In this document: positions 31,604 through 40,404 of the stretch, in pieces
How the letters are laid out: the number at the start of each line of letters is the position of its first letter
Numbering within the stretch: position 1 is the stretch's first letter
Virus record (IMG/VR): IMGVR_UViG_3300010885_033901
Location: 1-45,090 of that record
From: a virus
Direction: 5' to 3' (one strand)
DNA: 45,090 nt
Position numbers and translations under genes: made by a program
The notes under the pieces: generated by a model
Databases searched by the model: none
Seen by the model: only the letters and a program-made list of their open reading frames with translations
What the model was told of the DNA's origin: nothing

Positions 31604-34507
31604 ATGAACGATAGCATTCCCTTTGACACTACTGTAGTTTCGGTAGCAGATACCTTTAATACCTGGCGTCAAAAGACAAATGGTATTATTGATAAAGTAA
31701 CATCTATTGATGGTTCTGTTACATCAATCATGTCTAGCCATGTAACACTTACAGGGCCTCAATCTATAGTAGGAGTTAAGACATTTACTAATGGAACTTT
31801 ATCTAATCCAGTTTTAAAAATTGATGCTGCTGGTTTATACTATGAGGGTTCTATTCTTAAGGCTACTACACCTCTTCAAGCAGATACTCTTATTGCTGCA
31901 ACTAATTTAAAACTTGGTTCTAATTCATATACTGTTCCTTCAGTTGGTGCTGGTAATACAAATTCATATCTAACTGGTAATACAGGAGCTTTATCCTGGT
32001 CAAGCGAGGCAGCATTAGTTCTACGACTTGCAGCAAGTATTCAAGTAATTCCTCCTGGTGTTATTGGTGCAGCTGTTCTCCCGGTTGGAAGTATTATTCC
32101 ATATACAGCTGCAGTATCACCTGGTGGGTGGAAACTATGTAACGGCGTAAGATTTCATGGAGTAGACTTTCCTGTACTTGCCCAGGTAGTATTAAATACA
32201 TATGGTGGCATTTATACTGCAGAAACTGATGGTTCTGTAATATCAGCCAAAGCATCTACAACGGGCACTATTGTAGATCTATATTCATATACCACAGGAA
32301 GTGAAGCTTATTGGTATACATTACCAGATCTTCGAGGACGTAATGTTATTGGAACTGGGCTGGGCGGTGATGGTATTGATACACCAAACTTTATAATTGG
32401 TGATAGTGCTGGATTATATCGCCATACCCTAATTTCTGCTGAATTACCATCACATACTCACGGAGTTGGTACTCTTCTAATAGGAAATGAAGGCGCCCAT
32501 ACACATCCATATGAGGATGTAATATATAGTGAGTATGGTGGTAATGTGTATTTTTCTTCTATGGGTTCGCGGGCAACTGATTATGATAATTCACAATATC
32601 AAATTGCACGCACAACTGGTAATGGAAGCGCTCACACCCACTCAATTACTGGAGCAACTGGAGCAACTGGCTCTTCCACTCCATTTTCAATCCTTCAGCC
32701 TTATCTATCATTAAATTATATTATCAAATCTACTCCAGATACAGTAGTTAATACTACTATTGCTGCTGGTGCTGGTATGGCATTTGCTGACTTTAGTTTG
32801 GCAGTTGGAGGAACTCATACACTTGCTGTTAAATATGATTCATCATTAACAATTAATGGATCTCAGCAATTAGGACTTGCAAATACTGCAGTAACAACGG
32901 CAAAAATTGCGGATGCCCAGATTACACCTGCAAAAATACAATCGGTCAGTGGTGGATATATTGATTGGAAAGCAGATGGTGCTTATTTCAAAACTGATAA
33001 ATTGGCAACAGTAACAGATTTATTTAATGCCAACCATTTAAAGGGTTCTGTTTTAAAATTACGAGAACGAGATTCGGCATTCCGAAATTCATCAGCATCC
33101 CAGTTTAATGATAATGCTTATATTGATACTGATCAGATGGTTGTTGTAAATGGTGCTAATACTAATAATCGTTTCGGATATGCTGATAAGACTGGGCATC
33201 AAATTATGCCCTTGCCTCTTAATAGAAAAGCCGCAAAGCTATTCATTTGTGCAAATTCAATGGCATGCCTTGATACAACTGGCCAATTGTGGGCAATAGG
33301 TAATAATGATCGTAATCAATTCAATATATCTGTTGTTCTTCCAGCATCTCCGCCGACTGTCTTATATGCATGGACTTTGGCTTTTGATAAAGTATATACA
33401 TATTTGTCATCATCACGAACAATTGCTACTGTGGTTCTTCATGATTATAATTGTTTTGTTATTGACTCAAATCATGATTTATGGGCTGCTGGATATAACG
33501 GATATGGACATTTAGGTATAGGAAATACTACTACAACTAATGCCTCAACTGCAAAATATCAAACTACTCCTACTCATTCAAATGTAGTAGATGTAACAAT
33601 GATTGGGCTTGACACAAGCGGATTTTGTGCGGTATGTATAATATTATCAACGAATAGTGTATTGTCATGTGGATATAACGGATATGGACAATTAGGAAAT
33701 GGAACAACTACTAATTCTTCAAACTGGGTTTCAGTTACATTAACTAGTGTTACAAGTAGTGCATCGGTTGGTACTTTATATACTCTACGAGGTTCTGGCA
33801 GCGACATTGCGTCTAGCTTTAGATTAGTTCATAATTCTGGAACATATGCATATGCTTGGGGATATAATGATTCGACTCTAGGATATGGTTATACTAATTC
33901 ATTTGGTATTACTGACCCAACTACAATAGCATACACAACTCCTACTAAAATATGGGATTCTTCACTACCTCTATATAATAATAGATCAATATCCAAACTA
34001 TATACAACAATTGGCGCATCATATGTGCTTACAACAGACGGACACATTTATGCAACCGGATCTAATTCATATGGGCATTTTGGAAATGGAAATAATACTG
34101 ATCTTCATATATGGACATTAATTGATAGTTCATTATCTGCATATATAATTGATGATTTATATGTTGGTGCTTCTGATAATTCTTATTATTCTTCAAATAT
34201 TGTTAAATGTCATAAAACCGAAGGTCTTATTACAACCTATTACTTATTCTCAGCCGGATGGAATGTACATGGAGAACTTGGTGATGGTTCCACAATTAAT
34301 AGAACTACTTGGACGCAGATTCCTATGAGTTCTGAAAATATTGCTAAAATTACAGATGTTCAAATTAGTTATAACTATGGAAATTATTTCCGTACATTTC
34401 TATTATTGGATGATGGAACACTATACTACACTGGAGGCAATGAATGGTATTTTGATCCAACTATTGGTAATACTGGTCTTCGCCAAGGGTTTAACAGAAT
34501 TAAATAA
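31604..34507 (+). CDS. Tail fibre with collar domain and RCC1-like propeller C-terminus
   Basis: A 967-residue protein. The N-terminal 150 residues include TLTGPQSIVGVKTFTNGTLS, an attachment-type segment common in fibres. Residues about 158-375 are a phage tail collar domain (LPVGSIIPYTAAVSPGGWKL, LCNG, then YTLPDLRGRNVIGTG and HTHG metal-binding-type histidines). From about residue 545 the sequence carries RCC1-type repeats: LWAIGNNDRNQF, LWAAGYNGYGHLGIG, VLSCGYNGYGQLGNG, HIYATGSNSYGHFGNG, LFSAGWNVHGELGDG. These predict a beta-propeller receptor-binding tip, an uncommon solution in phages. Confidence 0.85.
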   Translation: MNDSIPFDTTVVSVADTFNTWRQKTNGIIDKVTSIDGSVTSIMSSHVTLTGPQSIVGVKTFTNGTLSNPVLKIDAAGLYYEGSILKATTPLQADTLIAATNLKLGSNSYTVPSVGAGNTNSYLTGNTGALSWSSEAALVLRLAASIQVIPPGVIGAAVLPVGSIIPYTAAVSPGGWKLCNGVRFHGVDFPVLAQVVLNTYGGIYTAETDGSVISAKASTTGTIVDLYSYTTGSEAYWYTLPDLRGRNVIGTGLGGDGIDTPNFIIGDSAGLYRHTLISAELPSHTHGVGTLLIGNEGAHTHPYEDVIYSEYGGNVYFSSMGSRATDYDNSQYQIARTTGNGSAHTHSITGATGATGSSTPFSILQPYLSLNYIIKSTPDTVVNTTIAAGAGMAFADFSLAVGGTHTLAVKYDSSLTINGSQQLGLANTAVTTAKIADAQITPAKIQSVSGGYIDWKADGAYFKTDKLATVTDLFNANHLKGSVLKLRERDSAFRNSSASQFNDNAYIDTDQMVVVNGANTNNRFGYADKTGHQIMPLPLNRKAAKLFICANSMACLDTTGQLWAIGNNDRNQFNISVVLPASPPTVLYAWTLAFDKVYTYLSSSRTIATVVLHDYNCFVIDSNHDLWAAGYNGYGHLGIGNTTTTNASTAKYQTTPTHSNVVDVTMIGLDTSGFCAVCIILSTNSVLSCGYNGYGQLGNGTTTNSSNWVSVTLTSVTSSASVGTLYTLRGSGSDIASSFRLVHNSGTYAYAWGYNDSTLGYGYTNSFGITDPTTIAYTTPTKIWDSSLPLYNNRSISKLYTTIGASYVLTTDGHIYATGSNSYGHFGNGNNTDLHIWTLIDSSLSAYIIDDLYVGASDNSYYSSNIVKCHKTEGLITTYYLFSAGWNVHGELGDGSTINRTTWTQIPMSSENIAKITDVQISYNYGNYFRTFLLLDDGTLYYTGGNEWYFDPTIGNTGLRQGFNRIK

Positions 34508-34509
34508 TT

Positions 34510-36456
34510 ATGTCAGTATATAATAAAATCATATTAAAAAAATCAGGGACTAGCGCCGCTTTACCAGCTATAGGTGATCTTGATTATGGAGAATTGGCCT
34601 TAAATTATGCCGATGGAACATTATTCTATAAAAAAGATGAATCTACTATTTCAACAATAGCAGGTGGCAGTGGGAGTGGTTCAGTAAATGCTTTAAGTCC
34701 AATTTTTGTTGGTTATGATAATGATGGTGTTGGAACATCTGCTGTATCAATTGGTTATCAAAATTCTGCTGCTGGTGATTTATCAAGTGCTGTAGGATAT
34801 AGAAATAACACTGGAATTACTTCTGGAGTTAATTCTTCTGCATTTGGTTATTCTAATACAGTACAAGGTGTAGGATCTGTTTGTGTTGGTTATATTAATG
34901 CTACTACCTCAGATGGAGCCTCTGCTATTGGATATAAGAATAACTTTGGAATTGGAATTACTTCTGGAGTTAATTCATCAGCCTTTGGATACGCCAATGG
35001 TGCACAAGGGATAGGATCAAGCAGTTTTGGTTATAATAATATTACAACTGGAGATGGGTCAACTGCAATTGGATTTCAGAATAATTATGGTTTATTTGAA
35101 AATATTTCAGGTATTAACTCAACTGCCATTGGTAATAAAAATACAGCAACTTGTGTTAATTCATCTGCTATTGGTTCTAATAATACTGTAAATATAGATG
35201 GATCGACTGCTATTGGTTCTAATAATGCTATTTATGAGCTTACCCCAGGACAAGTTGGGGCATCTGCATTTGGCTATTTTAATGAAGCCGGCGGTACCAA
35301 TTCTTCTGCTATTGGTTCTAATAATAGAGCATATGGTGATTATTCATCAGCTATTGGTCATGGTAATTACTCTAATATCAATTCTAATTCTTCTGCTATT
35401 GGTTATATTAATAACACATATGGTAATTATTCATCAGCTATTGGTTATAATAATAACACATTTGCTGATCATTCATCAGCTATTGGTCATAATAATAGCT
35501 CGTATGGTAATTATTCATCAGCTATTGGTTATAATAATACTGTATCTAGTGATTATTCATCGGCTGTTGGTTCTAATAATACTGCATCTGGTGATGATTC
35601 ATCGGCTGTTGGTTCTAATAATACTGCATCTAGTGCTTATGTATCTGCATTTGGTTACGGTAATACTGCATCTGGTATTCACTCATCAGCTATTGGTTCT
35701 AATAATACTGTATATGATGATTATTCATCGGCGGTTGGTTATTCTAATAATGCATCTGGTGCTTATGTATCTGCATTTGGTTACGGTAATACTGCATCTG
35801 GTATTCACTCATCAGCTATTGGTTATATTAATACTGCATCTGGTGATGATTCATCGGCGGTTGGTTGCGGTATTCAAAATCATACTGCATATGTTCATGA
35901 ATTTGGTTATTATGATGGTGATGGTAATCGTTCGGCAATTAGAATCCACGGATTAACTGGAATGGTTGCGATGTCGGTTCAAGAGAGAGCAACAGAATAT
36001 TTAAATGCTGCAGCAATAGAGACCGTAACATATCCGACAACACGAATTGGTAATGAAGCACTCATAACACTTAATAATCATGGATATAAAGTTGGAAGTG
36101 CAGTTAACATTGAAGGCGCAACGGGGAGCTCAATTGGTTATAATGGAATAGGAGTAATAATTACAGGAGTTAACACAGATGTATTTACATATGCCGTAGA
36201 TGATACACTGCCAACACCAGCAGTAGGTACAATGACAGTTACTGCTGCTATTGGATCTGAACGTGATAATTATCTGGCATCAGGAATGATGGCACTACGT
36301 AAAAGCGGAGAAAATATCTTACTTGATTATAATGATGCAGGGACTATTAATACAAATTCAATAATAGGGGCATTCCTATCTGATGATGGTCATTATTATA
36401 AAATTGTTGTTACTGGTGCTGATGAAAATGCCACAATCGGCTTAGTAAAACTTTAA
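34510..36456 (+). CDS. Tail fibre with YadA-head-like beta-roll repeats
   Basis: A 648-residue protein. Residues 1-45 (KSGTSAALPAIGDLDYGELA then LNYADGTLFYKK) are the attachment module seen also in the last fibre of this window. Residues about 75-465 are built from 14-residue repeats of the form SSAIGxNNTASGDY. These are the left-handed parallel beta-roll units of trimeric autotransporter adhesin heads (YadA/Hep_Hag). Residues about 480-648 form a different C-terminal domain with GYKVGSAVNIEGA and SGMMALRKSGENILL. Trimeric fibre adhesin is the likely role. It starts 2 nt after the upstream stop. Confidence 0.82.
   Translation: MSVYNKIILKKSGTSAALPAIGDLDYGELALNYADGTLFYKKDESTISTIAGGSGSGSVNALSPIFVGYDNDGVGTSAVSIGYQNSAAGDLSSAVGYRNNTGITSGVNSSAFGYSNTVQGVGSVCVGYINATTSDGASAIGYKNNFGIGITSGVNSSAFGYANGAQGIGSSSFGYNNITTGDGSTAIGFQNNYGLFENISGINSTAIGNKNTATCVNSSAIGSNNTVNIDGSTAIGSNNAIYELTPGQVGASAFGYFNEAGGTNSSAIGSNNRAYGDYSSAIGHGNYSNINSNSSAIGYINNTYGNYSSAIGYNNNTFADHSSAIGHNNSSYGNYSSAIGYNNTVSSDYSSAVGSNNTASGDDSSAVGSNNTASSAYVSAFGYGNTASGIHSSAIGSNNTVYDDYSSAVGYSNNASGAYVSAFGYGNTASGIHSSAIGYINTASGDDSSAVGCGIQNHTAYVHEFGYYDGDGNRSAIRIHGLTGMVAMSVQERATEYLNAAAIETVTYPTTRIGNEALITLNNHGYKVGSAVNIEGATGSSIGYNGIGVIITGVNTDVFTYAVDDTLPTPAVGTMTVTAAIGSERDNYLASGMMALRKSGENILLDYNDAGTINTNSIIGAFLSDDGHYYKIVVTGADENATIGLVKL
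34740..35880 (+). repeat. 42-bp (14-codon) imperfect tandem repeats encoding beta-roll turns
   Basis: Successive 42-bp units vary but keep the codons for SAIG/SAVG/SAFG and NNT/GNT. Near the end of the array a block of about 67 bp (around 35632-35698) recurs 126 bp downstream, that is exactly three units away, without change. This points to recent unit duplication or recombination. The same periodicity creates a long false frame in +1. Confidence 0.85.
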
Positions 36457-36462
36457 TAAATA
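36455..36462 (+). promoter_or_regulatory. Late promoter (AATAAATA), predicted leaderless
   Basis: AATAAATA with the +1 base exactly at the A of the ATG at 36468. Confidence 0.5.
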
Positions 36463-36467
36463 TTTAT

Positions 36468-37355
36468 ATGAGAAGATATATTATACTACTTGGATACTTT
36501 GCTCTTACGGCCTTTGTATGGTCTACTCCTACTCCTATTACTCAGGCTGTTATGACTAAAGGCATTCAGAATATTGATGGAGTAAAGACCTTTACTACAT
36601 CATTAATTACTAGTCCAGGAGCTCCTATTTTAATTGGTACAACTAATCCATTACAATGGCCTGGAACAACGGGGCCACATGCTGCATTAGATGCTCTTGT
36701 CAGTATTCAAGATTTAACACCTAATTCAACTACTCATGGATTAATTGTACATACCTCAGGAACTCAAGGGAATGCTATTATTGGATTCTCTGAATCAGGA
36801 GCATCTGGTGTTAAAGCGTGGCAAAAGACATATGCTACATCAACTGCTCTTATAGTTGGAAGATCTGACCTTCTTACACCAGATCCGCTACATATCGGAA
36901 TGGATACACTAACTCCTTTAGTTGTAGCACATCAACCAGCGGCTGCAACTGCCTCATTAGTTAAATTAAGGGGAAGTGGTACTTTAGAGGTTAAAGCTAA
37001 TGGATCAGTAACAACTACTGGAGATGTTACGGCAAAATCATTTAATACCCTCCCGTGGACAATTAAAACATCAAGCCCAGTTAATGCTGTATCTGAAGGA
37101 AGATATTTAGTTAATATATCTTCTAGTACTGTACTTCTTAATACCCCAACTGGAGGAACACAAGCTGGTAATAAAGTTCGTTACTTTATTACTTCGGATA
37201 CATCTTGTGTTTTAACTTTAGATGCCGGAATTAAGATTGCCAGTTATGGAACTTTATTTCCCGGGACTTTTGATGTAAATAAACTATATATTGTTGAACT
37301 AGAATACTCTGGCTCATTCTGGATGCTAGAATCTATTATCGGTGGTTTTGAGTAA
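36468..37355 (+). CDS. Secreted fibre-like protein with N-terminal signal peptide
   Basis: A 295-residue protein with a classical Sec signal: MRRYIILLGYFALTAFVWS, basic n-region, hydrophobic core, and possible cleavage near Ser-Thr-Pro at residues 19-21. The mature part is fibre-like: IQNIDGVKTFTTSLITSP resembles the IVGVKTFT segment of the collar/RCC1 fibre, and the last 90 residues look like a beta-rich fibre tip (VRYFITSDTSCVLTLDAG). A signal peptide on a fibre-type protein is odd, because virion fibres assemble in the cytoplasm. It may be exported to the host envelope or the hydrophobic segment may anchor it in the virion. Confidence 0.6.
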   Translation: MRRYIILLGYFALTAFVWSTPTPITQAVMTKGIQNIDGVKTFTTSLITSPGAPILIGTTNPLQWPGTTGPHAALDALVSIQDLTPNSTTHGLIVHTSGTQGNAIIGFSESGASGVKAWQKTYATSTALIVGRSDLLTPDPLHIGMDTLTPLVVAHQPAAATASLVKLRGSGTLEVKANGSVTTTGDVTAKSFNTLPWTIKTSSPVNAVSEGRYLVNISSSTVLLNTPTGGTQAGNKVRYFITSDTSCVLTLDAGIKIASYGTLFPGTFDVNKLYIVELEYSGSFWMLESIIGGFE

Positions 37356-37363
37356 TATAAATA
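37356..37363 (+). promoter_or_regulatory. Late promoter (TATAAATA)
   Basis: A perfect TATAAATA straight after the upstream stop; predicted start near 37369, giving a leader of about 16 nt with the run AGAGAAAAACAAAC but no Shine-Dalgarno. Confidence 0.65.
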
Positions 37364-37384
37364 AATCCATAGAGAAAAACAAAC

Positions 37385-38359
37385 ATGAAAAAAATAAATA
37401 TATTAACACTAGTATCTATGGCGGCATTCTCCTTGAGTGCTTTTGCTGTAGATTTACCAGATTATAAAAATGAAACCGTTAGCACAAAGGAGAAAATTGC
37501 AGATGCTATGGTTTATAAATCAAATTCAGACCATATTGCATCTACGGCGGCTACTTCTTATCTATTAGTAACACCAGCAGGACCAGATTTGACTATTCAA
37601 GATAAACAGACTATTGCTGATGATGTTCTTGCAGATCCTACTTTTGGGGGAACACGAAGTTCTCAAGAGTCAGCACTCCTTGTTCAACAGGCTATAGCAT
37701 TTTTTGTAACACAAACAACTGGTTATGATGCACAACTTACTCTAATTGATGCCGAGGCAGCTTTATTTCCTAAGTTAGATTTAGCTTCTGCTGTAATTGA
37801 ACAAAAAAATAAATGTAAATGGGATCAAGCAGCTCTTCTAAGGACACATGGAGATAGAACTGGCGCTATTTCTTTATATACTGATATTATTAATACTACC
37901 AGTAAGCGAGTTGATCTACCAATTAATAAAGTTGCTGAAATTAAAATTGAAGTAATGGCTAAAGATGTTATGGAATGGGCTAAATTACGTTACTTCTTTA
38001 CATCATTTAATCAATCTCAAAAGGGAATTGATGCTGTTGCTGGAGCACTAAGATCATGTGATTTAAACCTAGTTAGATCAAATGCTTTTATTCAATATCA
38101 AAAAGATGGATCCGGGCCTAATATCTTATCTCCTATTAAATTACCAAATGGACTTACTATATTAGTAGATGATAATGTAGATGCTCTACGTCGTGCATTT
38201 AGTAAATTTAGCTCAGCCAAATCAAATGATGAATTAAATAATGCTGTTTCTAAAATTGCTCAAATTCTTAGAAATATTGACGGTAATCTCATCCGTGCTA
38301 ATGACTTTGTTGTTGCTCAAACAGCAGGCAAACCCTTTGAAATTGTTGAACTTAAGTAA
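37385..38359 (+). CDS. Secreted helical protein, unknown function
   Basis: A 324-residue protein with a clear Sec signal peptide (MKKINILTLVSMAAFSLSAFA, cleavage after the A-F-A at residues 19-21). The mature protein is predicted mostly helical, with blocks such as AKDVMEWAKLRYFF and DALRRAFSKFSSAKSNDELN, one Cys near residue 145 and one near 221. No enzymatic motif is seen. With the following gene it forms a pair of exported proteins in a late operon. Periplasmic or outer-surface action in the infected host, such as superinfection exclusion or lysis control, is possible but unproven. Confidence 0.6.
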   Translation: MKKINILTLVSMAAFSLSAFAVDLPDYKNETVSTKEKIADAMVYKSNSDHIASTAATSYLLVTPAGPDLTIQDKQTIADDVLADPTFGGTRSSQESALLVQQAIAFFVTQTTGYDAQLTLIDAEAALFPKLDLASAVIEQKNKCKWDQAALLRTHGDRTGAISLYTDIINTTSKRVDLPINKVAEIKIEVMAKDVMEWAKLRYFFTSFNQSQKGIDAVAGALRSCDLNLVRSNAFIQYQKDGSGPNILSPIKLPNGLTILVDDNVDALRRAFSKFSSAKSNDELNNAVSKIAQILRNIDGNLIRANDFVVAQTAGKPFEIVELK

Positions 38360-38362
38360 TAC

Positions 38363-38896
38363 ATGAAATTCCTTTTACTGAATATTTTTTTTATAGGAAC
38401 TATCTTTGCACAACAAGATAGTACTCCTTCAGATATATCAGTAAAAGTTAAACATATTCCAAAAGTTCAAGTTATAATTCCTTCTACAATTACAGTTCTT
38501 CCAACAATTGTAGAAGGGAACCTACCAGTACTACTTACATTATCTCAACTAGATCCAACTAAGTTAGCTGCCATTATTGCACCGGTTGATTCTCCTAAAC
38601 AGCCAATTAAAGTAATTGATACTACTATAGAGAGCTTATGCAATCAATTAATAGCATCAGGTAGTAGTATAACAACACTTAATCGACTACAAGTAACTCT
38701 AAATGTGATAGGTAAAGATCAATTTGTTAAATGGCTAAATATGAGAGATATACTATTTGATACTGATGCATATCCTGGTAATTGGTTGGGTATATCTATT
38801 ATTAAACTACGTAGCCGTATTGAAAAAGAAGGTTGTAGTGCTGGAGTTTTAGCTGATTATAATGATATTAAAAAGCAAATTTTTGCAAATAAGTAA
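38363..38896 (+). CDS. Secreted small protein, unknown function
   Basis: A 177-residue protein, 3 nt after the previous gene. The N-terminus MKFLLLNIFFIGTIFAQQDS is a Sec signal with cleavage near Ala-Gln. The mature part has a Pro/Val/Ile-rich beta segment (residues about 25-60) and a helical end with GKDQFVKWLNMRDILFD and a CysAsn/GluGlyCys pair that could form a disulphide. A faint similarity to AKDVMEWAKLR in the preceding protein suggests they share a helical motif. Function unknown. Confidence 0.55.
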   Translation: MKFLLLNIFFIGTIFAQQDSTPSDISVKVKHIPKVQVIIPSTITVLPTIVEGNLPVLLTLSQLDPTKLAAIIAPVDSPKQPIKVIDTTIESLCNQLIASGSSITTLNRLQVTLNVIGKDQFVKWLNMRDILFDTDAYPGNWLGISIIKLRSRIEKEGCSAGVLADYNDIKKQIFANK

Positions 38897-38947
38897 GTTT
38901 GACGAAAATTGATTGTATATAATAAGTATTTTTCTCTTAGAAAATCA

Positions 38948-38955
38948 TATAAATT
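38948..38955 (+). promoter_or_regulatory. Late promoter (TATAAATT) of the sulfotransferase gene
   Basis: TATAAATT with +1 exactly at the A of the ATG at 38961, so the mRNA is predicted to be leaderless. Confidence 0.55.
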
Positions 38956-38960
38956 AATAT

Positions 38961-39773
38961 ATGAAAAGCTTTATCTTTAATACTTCCATGCCAAGATCTG
39001 GCAGTGAACTTCTTCAAGTCCTACTTCATCAAAATCCAAAAATATATGGTAGTTCTACTTCACCACTTTTGGAATATATGTACGGTGCAAGATCTAATTA
39101 TAATCTCGCAGAAGTAAAATCACAAGACCCTCAACTCATGAAGGATGCATTTATATCAATGTGTTCAGCTATGGCACAAGGTTATTATGCTCCTATTACA
39201 GATAGATCTATAGTATGTGATAAAAATCGCGGGTGGTCGCATTATTTTGAATGGGCTGCTCAATGGAATCCTAATCCAAAAATGATTTGTATGGTTCGTG
39301 ATCTTCGTTCGATTATTGCATCCATGGAACGAATTTACCAAGCAAACCGACATAATCCAGAAGGTCCTGATAATCCTGTCAAGATGCAAAATATGACCGT
39401 CTCTCAAAGAGTTCAATATTGGTTAACATCACAACCAATTGGATTAGCTTTACAAAGAACAGCAGATCTATTCCAACGAGGTGTTGCAAAGGATATTTAC
39501 TTTATTCGATATGAAGATTTATGTGCATCTCCTCAAGAAAGTATGGATAAACTTTATGAGTATATTGGAGAAGAATCATATTTACATGATTTCAATAATA
39601 TAACTAAAGAGGTCTATGAGGATGATTCTCATTTTGGAATTTTTGGAGCCCATTCAGTAAAACCTCAATTAAAACCAAGTAAACTATCTGATTGGACTGA
39701 TGTATTAATTCCAGAAATTGCAACCAGTATTAAAGATAGCCATGCATGGTATCAAAATACTTTCCAATACTAA
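38961..39773 (+). CDS. Sulfotransferase family protein
   Basis: A 270-residue enzyme of the PAPS-dependent sulfotransferase fold. The 5'-phosphosulfate loop is SMPRSGSELLQ at residues 9-19, in place of the usual PRSGST/TTLL. The 3'-phosphate-binding segment is VRDLRSIIAS at residues 112-121 (Arg113, Ser121). A downstream FIRYEDLCASP motif is the standard 'RYEDL' region. These enzymes move sulfate from PAPS to sugars, lipids or tyrosine. Homologues occur in some cyanophages. Placed among fibre genes, it may sulfate a virion or host surface component. The gene is followed directly by intergenic cassette copy B. Confidence 0.82.
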   Translation: MKSFIFNTSMPRSGSELLQVLLHQNPKIYGSSTSPLLEYMYGARSNYNLAEVKSQDPQLMKDAFISMCSAMAQGYYAPITDRSIVCDKNRGWSHYFEWAAQWNPNPKMICMVRDLRSIIASMERIYQANRHNPEGPDNPVKMQNMTVSQRVQYWLTSQPIGLALQRTADLFQRGVAKDIYFIRYEDLCASPQESMDKLYEYIGEESYLHDFNNITKEVYEDDSHFGIFGAHSVKPQLKPSKLSDWTDVLIPEIATSIKDSHAWYQNTFQY

Positions 39774-39942
39774 TAATCTATCTCTTCCAAAGAACAACCT
39801 TATGTATCTTTATTCAACCCTTCGGGTTATTCCCTTCGGGAATTGGATTAGTTTATTCATATTAGGATATGTTTAAATCAAGCAGAATCTAGATCAATTA
39901 TACCATATCTTAAAAGTTTGTAAAGGTAATAATTCACAAAAC
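39770..39942 (+). repeat. Intergenic cassette copy B (inverted relative to copy A)
   Basis: 173 bp, the reverse complement of copy A with a diverged central part. It starts at the sulfotransferase stop codon and ends just before the late promoter of the next gene. Tandem hairpins with 3-nt loops are AACCC-TTC-GGGTT (39816-39828) and ATTCCC-TTC-GGGAAT (39829-39843). Relative to the late genes both copies have the same direction, so the unit moves as a functional 'gene end plus gene start' block. The hairpins may end upstream transcripts. Confidence 0.85.
39897..39924 (-). promoter_or_regulatory. Sigma70-like promoter inside cassette B, firing away from the late gene
   Basis: On the minus strand, TTTACA (39924-39919), 16 nt, TATAAT (39902-39897) preceded by TGG. 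Predicted start near 39890. The transcript would cross the two hairpins and enter the sulfotransferase gene antisense. Confidence 0.6.
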
Positions 39943-39953
39943 TAAAAATACTA

Positions 39954-39961
39954 TATAAATA
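39954..39961 (+). promoter_or_regulatory. Late promoter (TATAAATA)
   Basis: A perfect TATAAATA; predicted start near 39967, 15 nt before the ATG at 39982. Confidence 0.7.
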
Positions 39962-39981
39962 GATAATCAACACTAAATAAA

Positions 39982-40329
39982 ATGAGCCTATTAACACAAA
40001 ATACACATCCAGACATAACTCAGCGTGCGGCCCGTGCTGCTGAACAACTTAAATCGGTACCACAACAAATGATGGAGATGATGGTTAATCAGTGGAATAC
40101 TGCATATGATAATCTTTGGAATACTCGTGGTGATGTAACTTCAGCAATGAAATTAGAGGCTATTGGCACTTCAGGTGCAGAACTATTTAATGCATCTGCC
40201 GCATTTACCGAATTTATTTTAGTCCAATGTGCAGGAAAACGTCAAGATATTGTTACTACTATTACTACTAAAGTAAATGCAATTCCAGCACACACTATTC
40301 ATTCCGACGGGACTGTTACTCTTAATTGA
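39982..40329 (+). CDS. Small helical structural-type protein, unknown function
   Basis: A 115-residue protein, mostly helical with AARAAEQLKSVPQQMMEMMV and a middle helix bearing NTRGDVTSAMKLEAIGTSGA. A short beta end with Asp-Gly follows (IHSDGTVTLN). It has its own late promoter and its own terminator, so it is a single-gene unit between the cassette and the next fibre-associated operon. No family recognised; a virion or fibre-assembly role is only suggested by position. Confidence 0.55.
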   Translation: MSLLTQNTHPDITQRAARAAEQLKSVPQQMMEMMVNQWNTAYDNLWNTRGDVTSAMKLEAIGTSGAELFNASAAFTEFILVQCAGKRQDIVTTITTKVNAIPAHTIHSDGTVTLN

Positions 40330-40355
40330 GTTTATAAAATAATAAGTGTATCTCC

Positions 40356-40394
40356 AAATACTTTCTGATTTTATATCGGAAAGTATTTTTCTTT
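40356..40394 (+). terminator. Intrinsic terminator after the 115-residue gene
   Basis: A 10-bp stem AAATACTTTC (40356-40365) / GAAAGTATTT (40379-40388), a 13-nt loop, then a T-rich tail through 40394. The next late promoter begins 11 nt later. Confidence 0.7.
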
Positions 40395-40404
40395 TGTAAT
40401 GATG

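Noticed and set aside
34740-35880. CRISPR-like array
   Set aside because: The periodic units are contiguous, codon-phased and imperfect, with no spacers; they encode beta-roll turns.
35198-35956. A 252-codon hydrophobic frame in +1 over the YadA-like repeats
   Set aside because: It is a shadow of the 42-bp repeat array; its product is a low-complexity Leu/Ile/His/Met string and the real frame has clear adhesin repeats.
38899-38924. Sigma70 promoter (TTGACG ... TATAAT) before the sulfotransferase gene
   Set aside because: The spacing is only 13 nt, too short for sigma70; the TATAAATT late octamer nearer the start is the better candidate.
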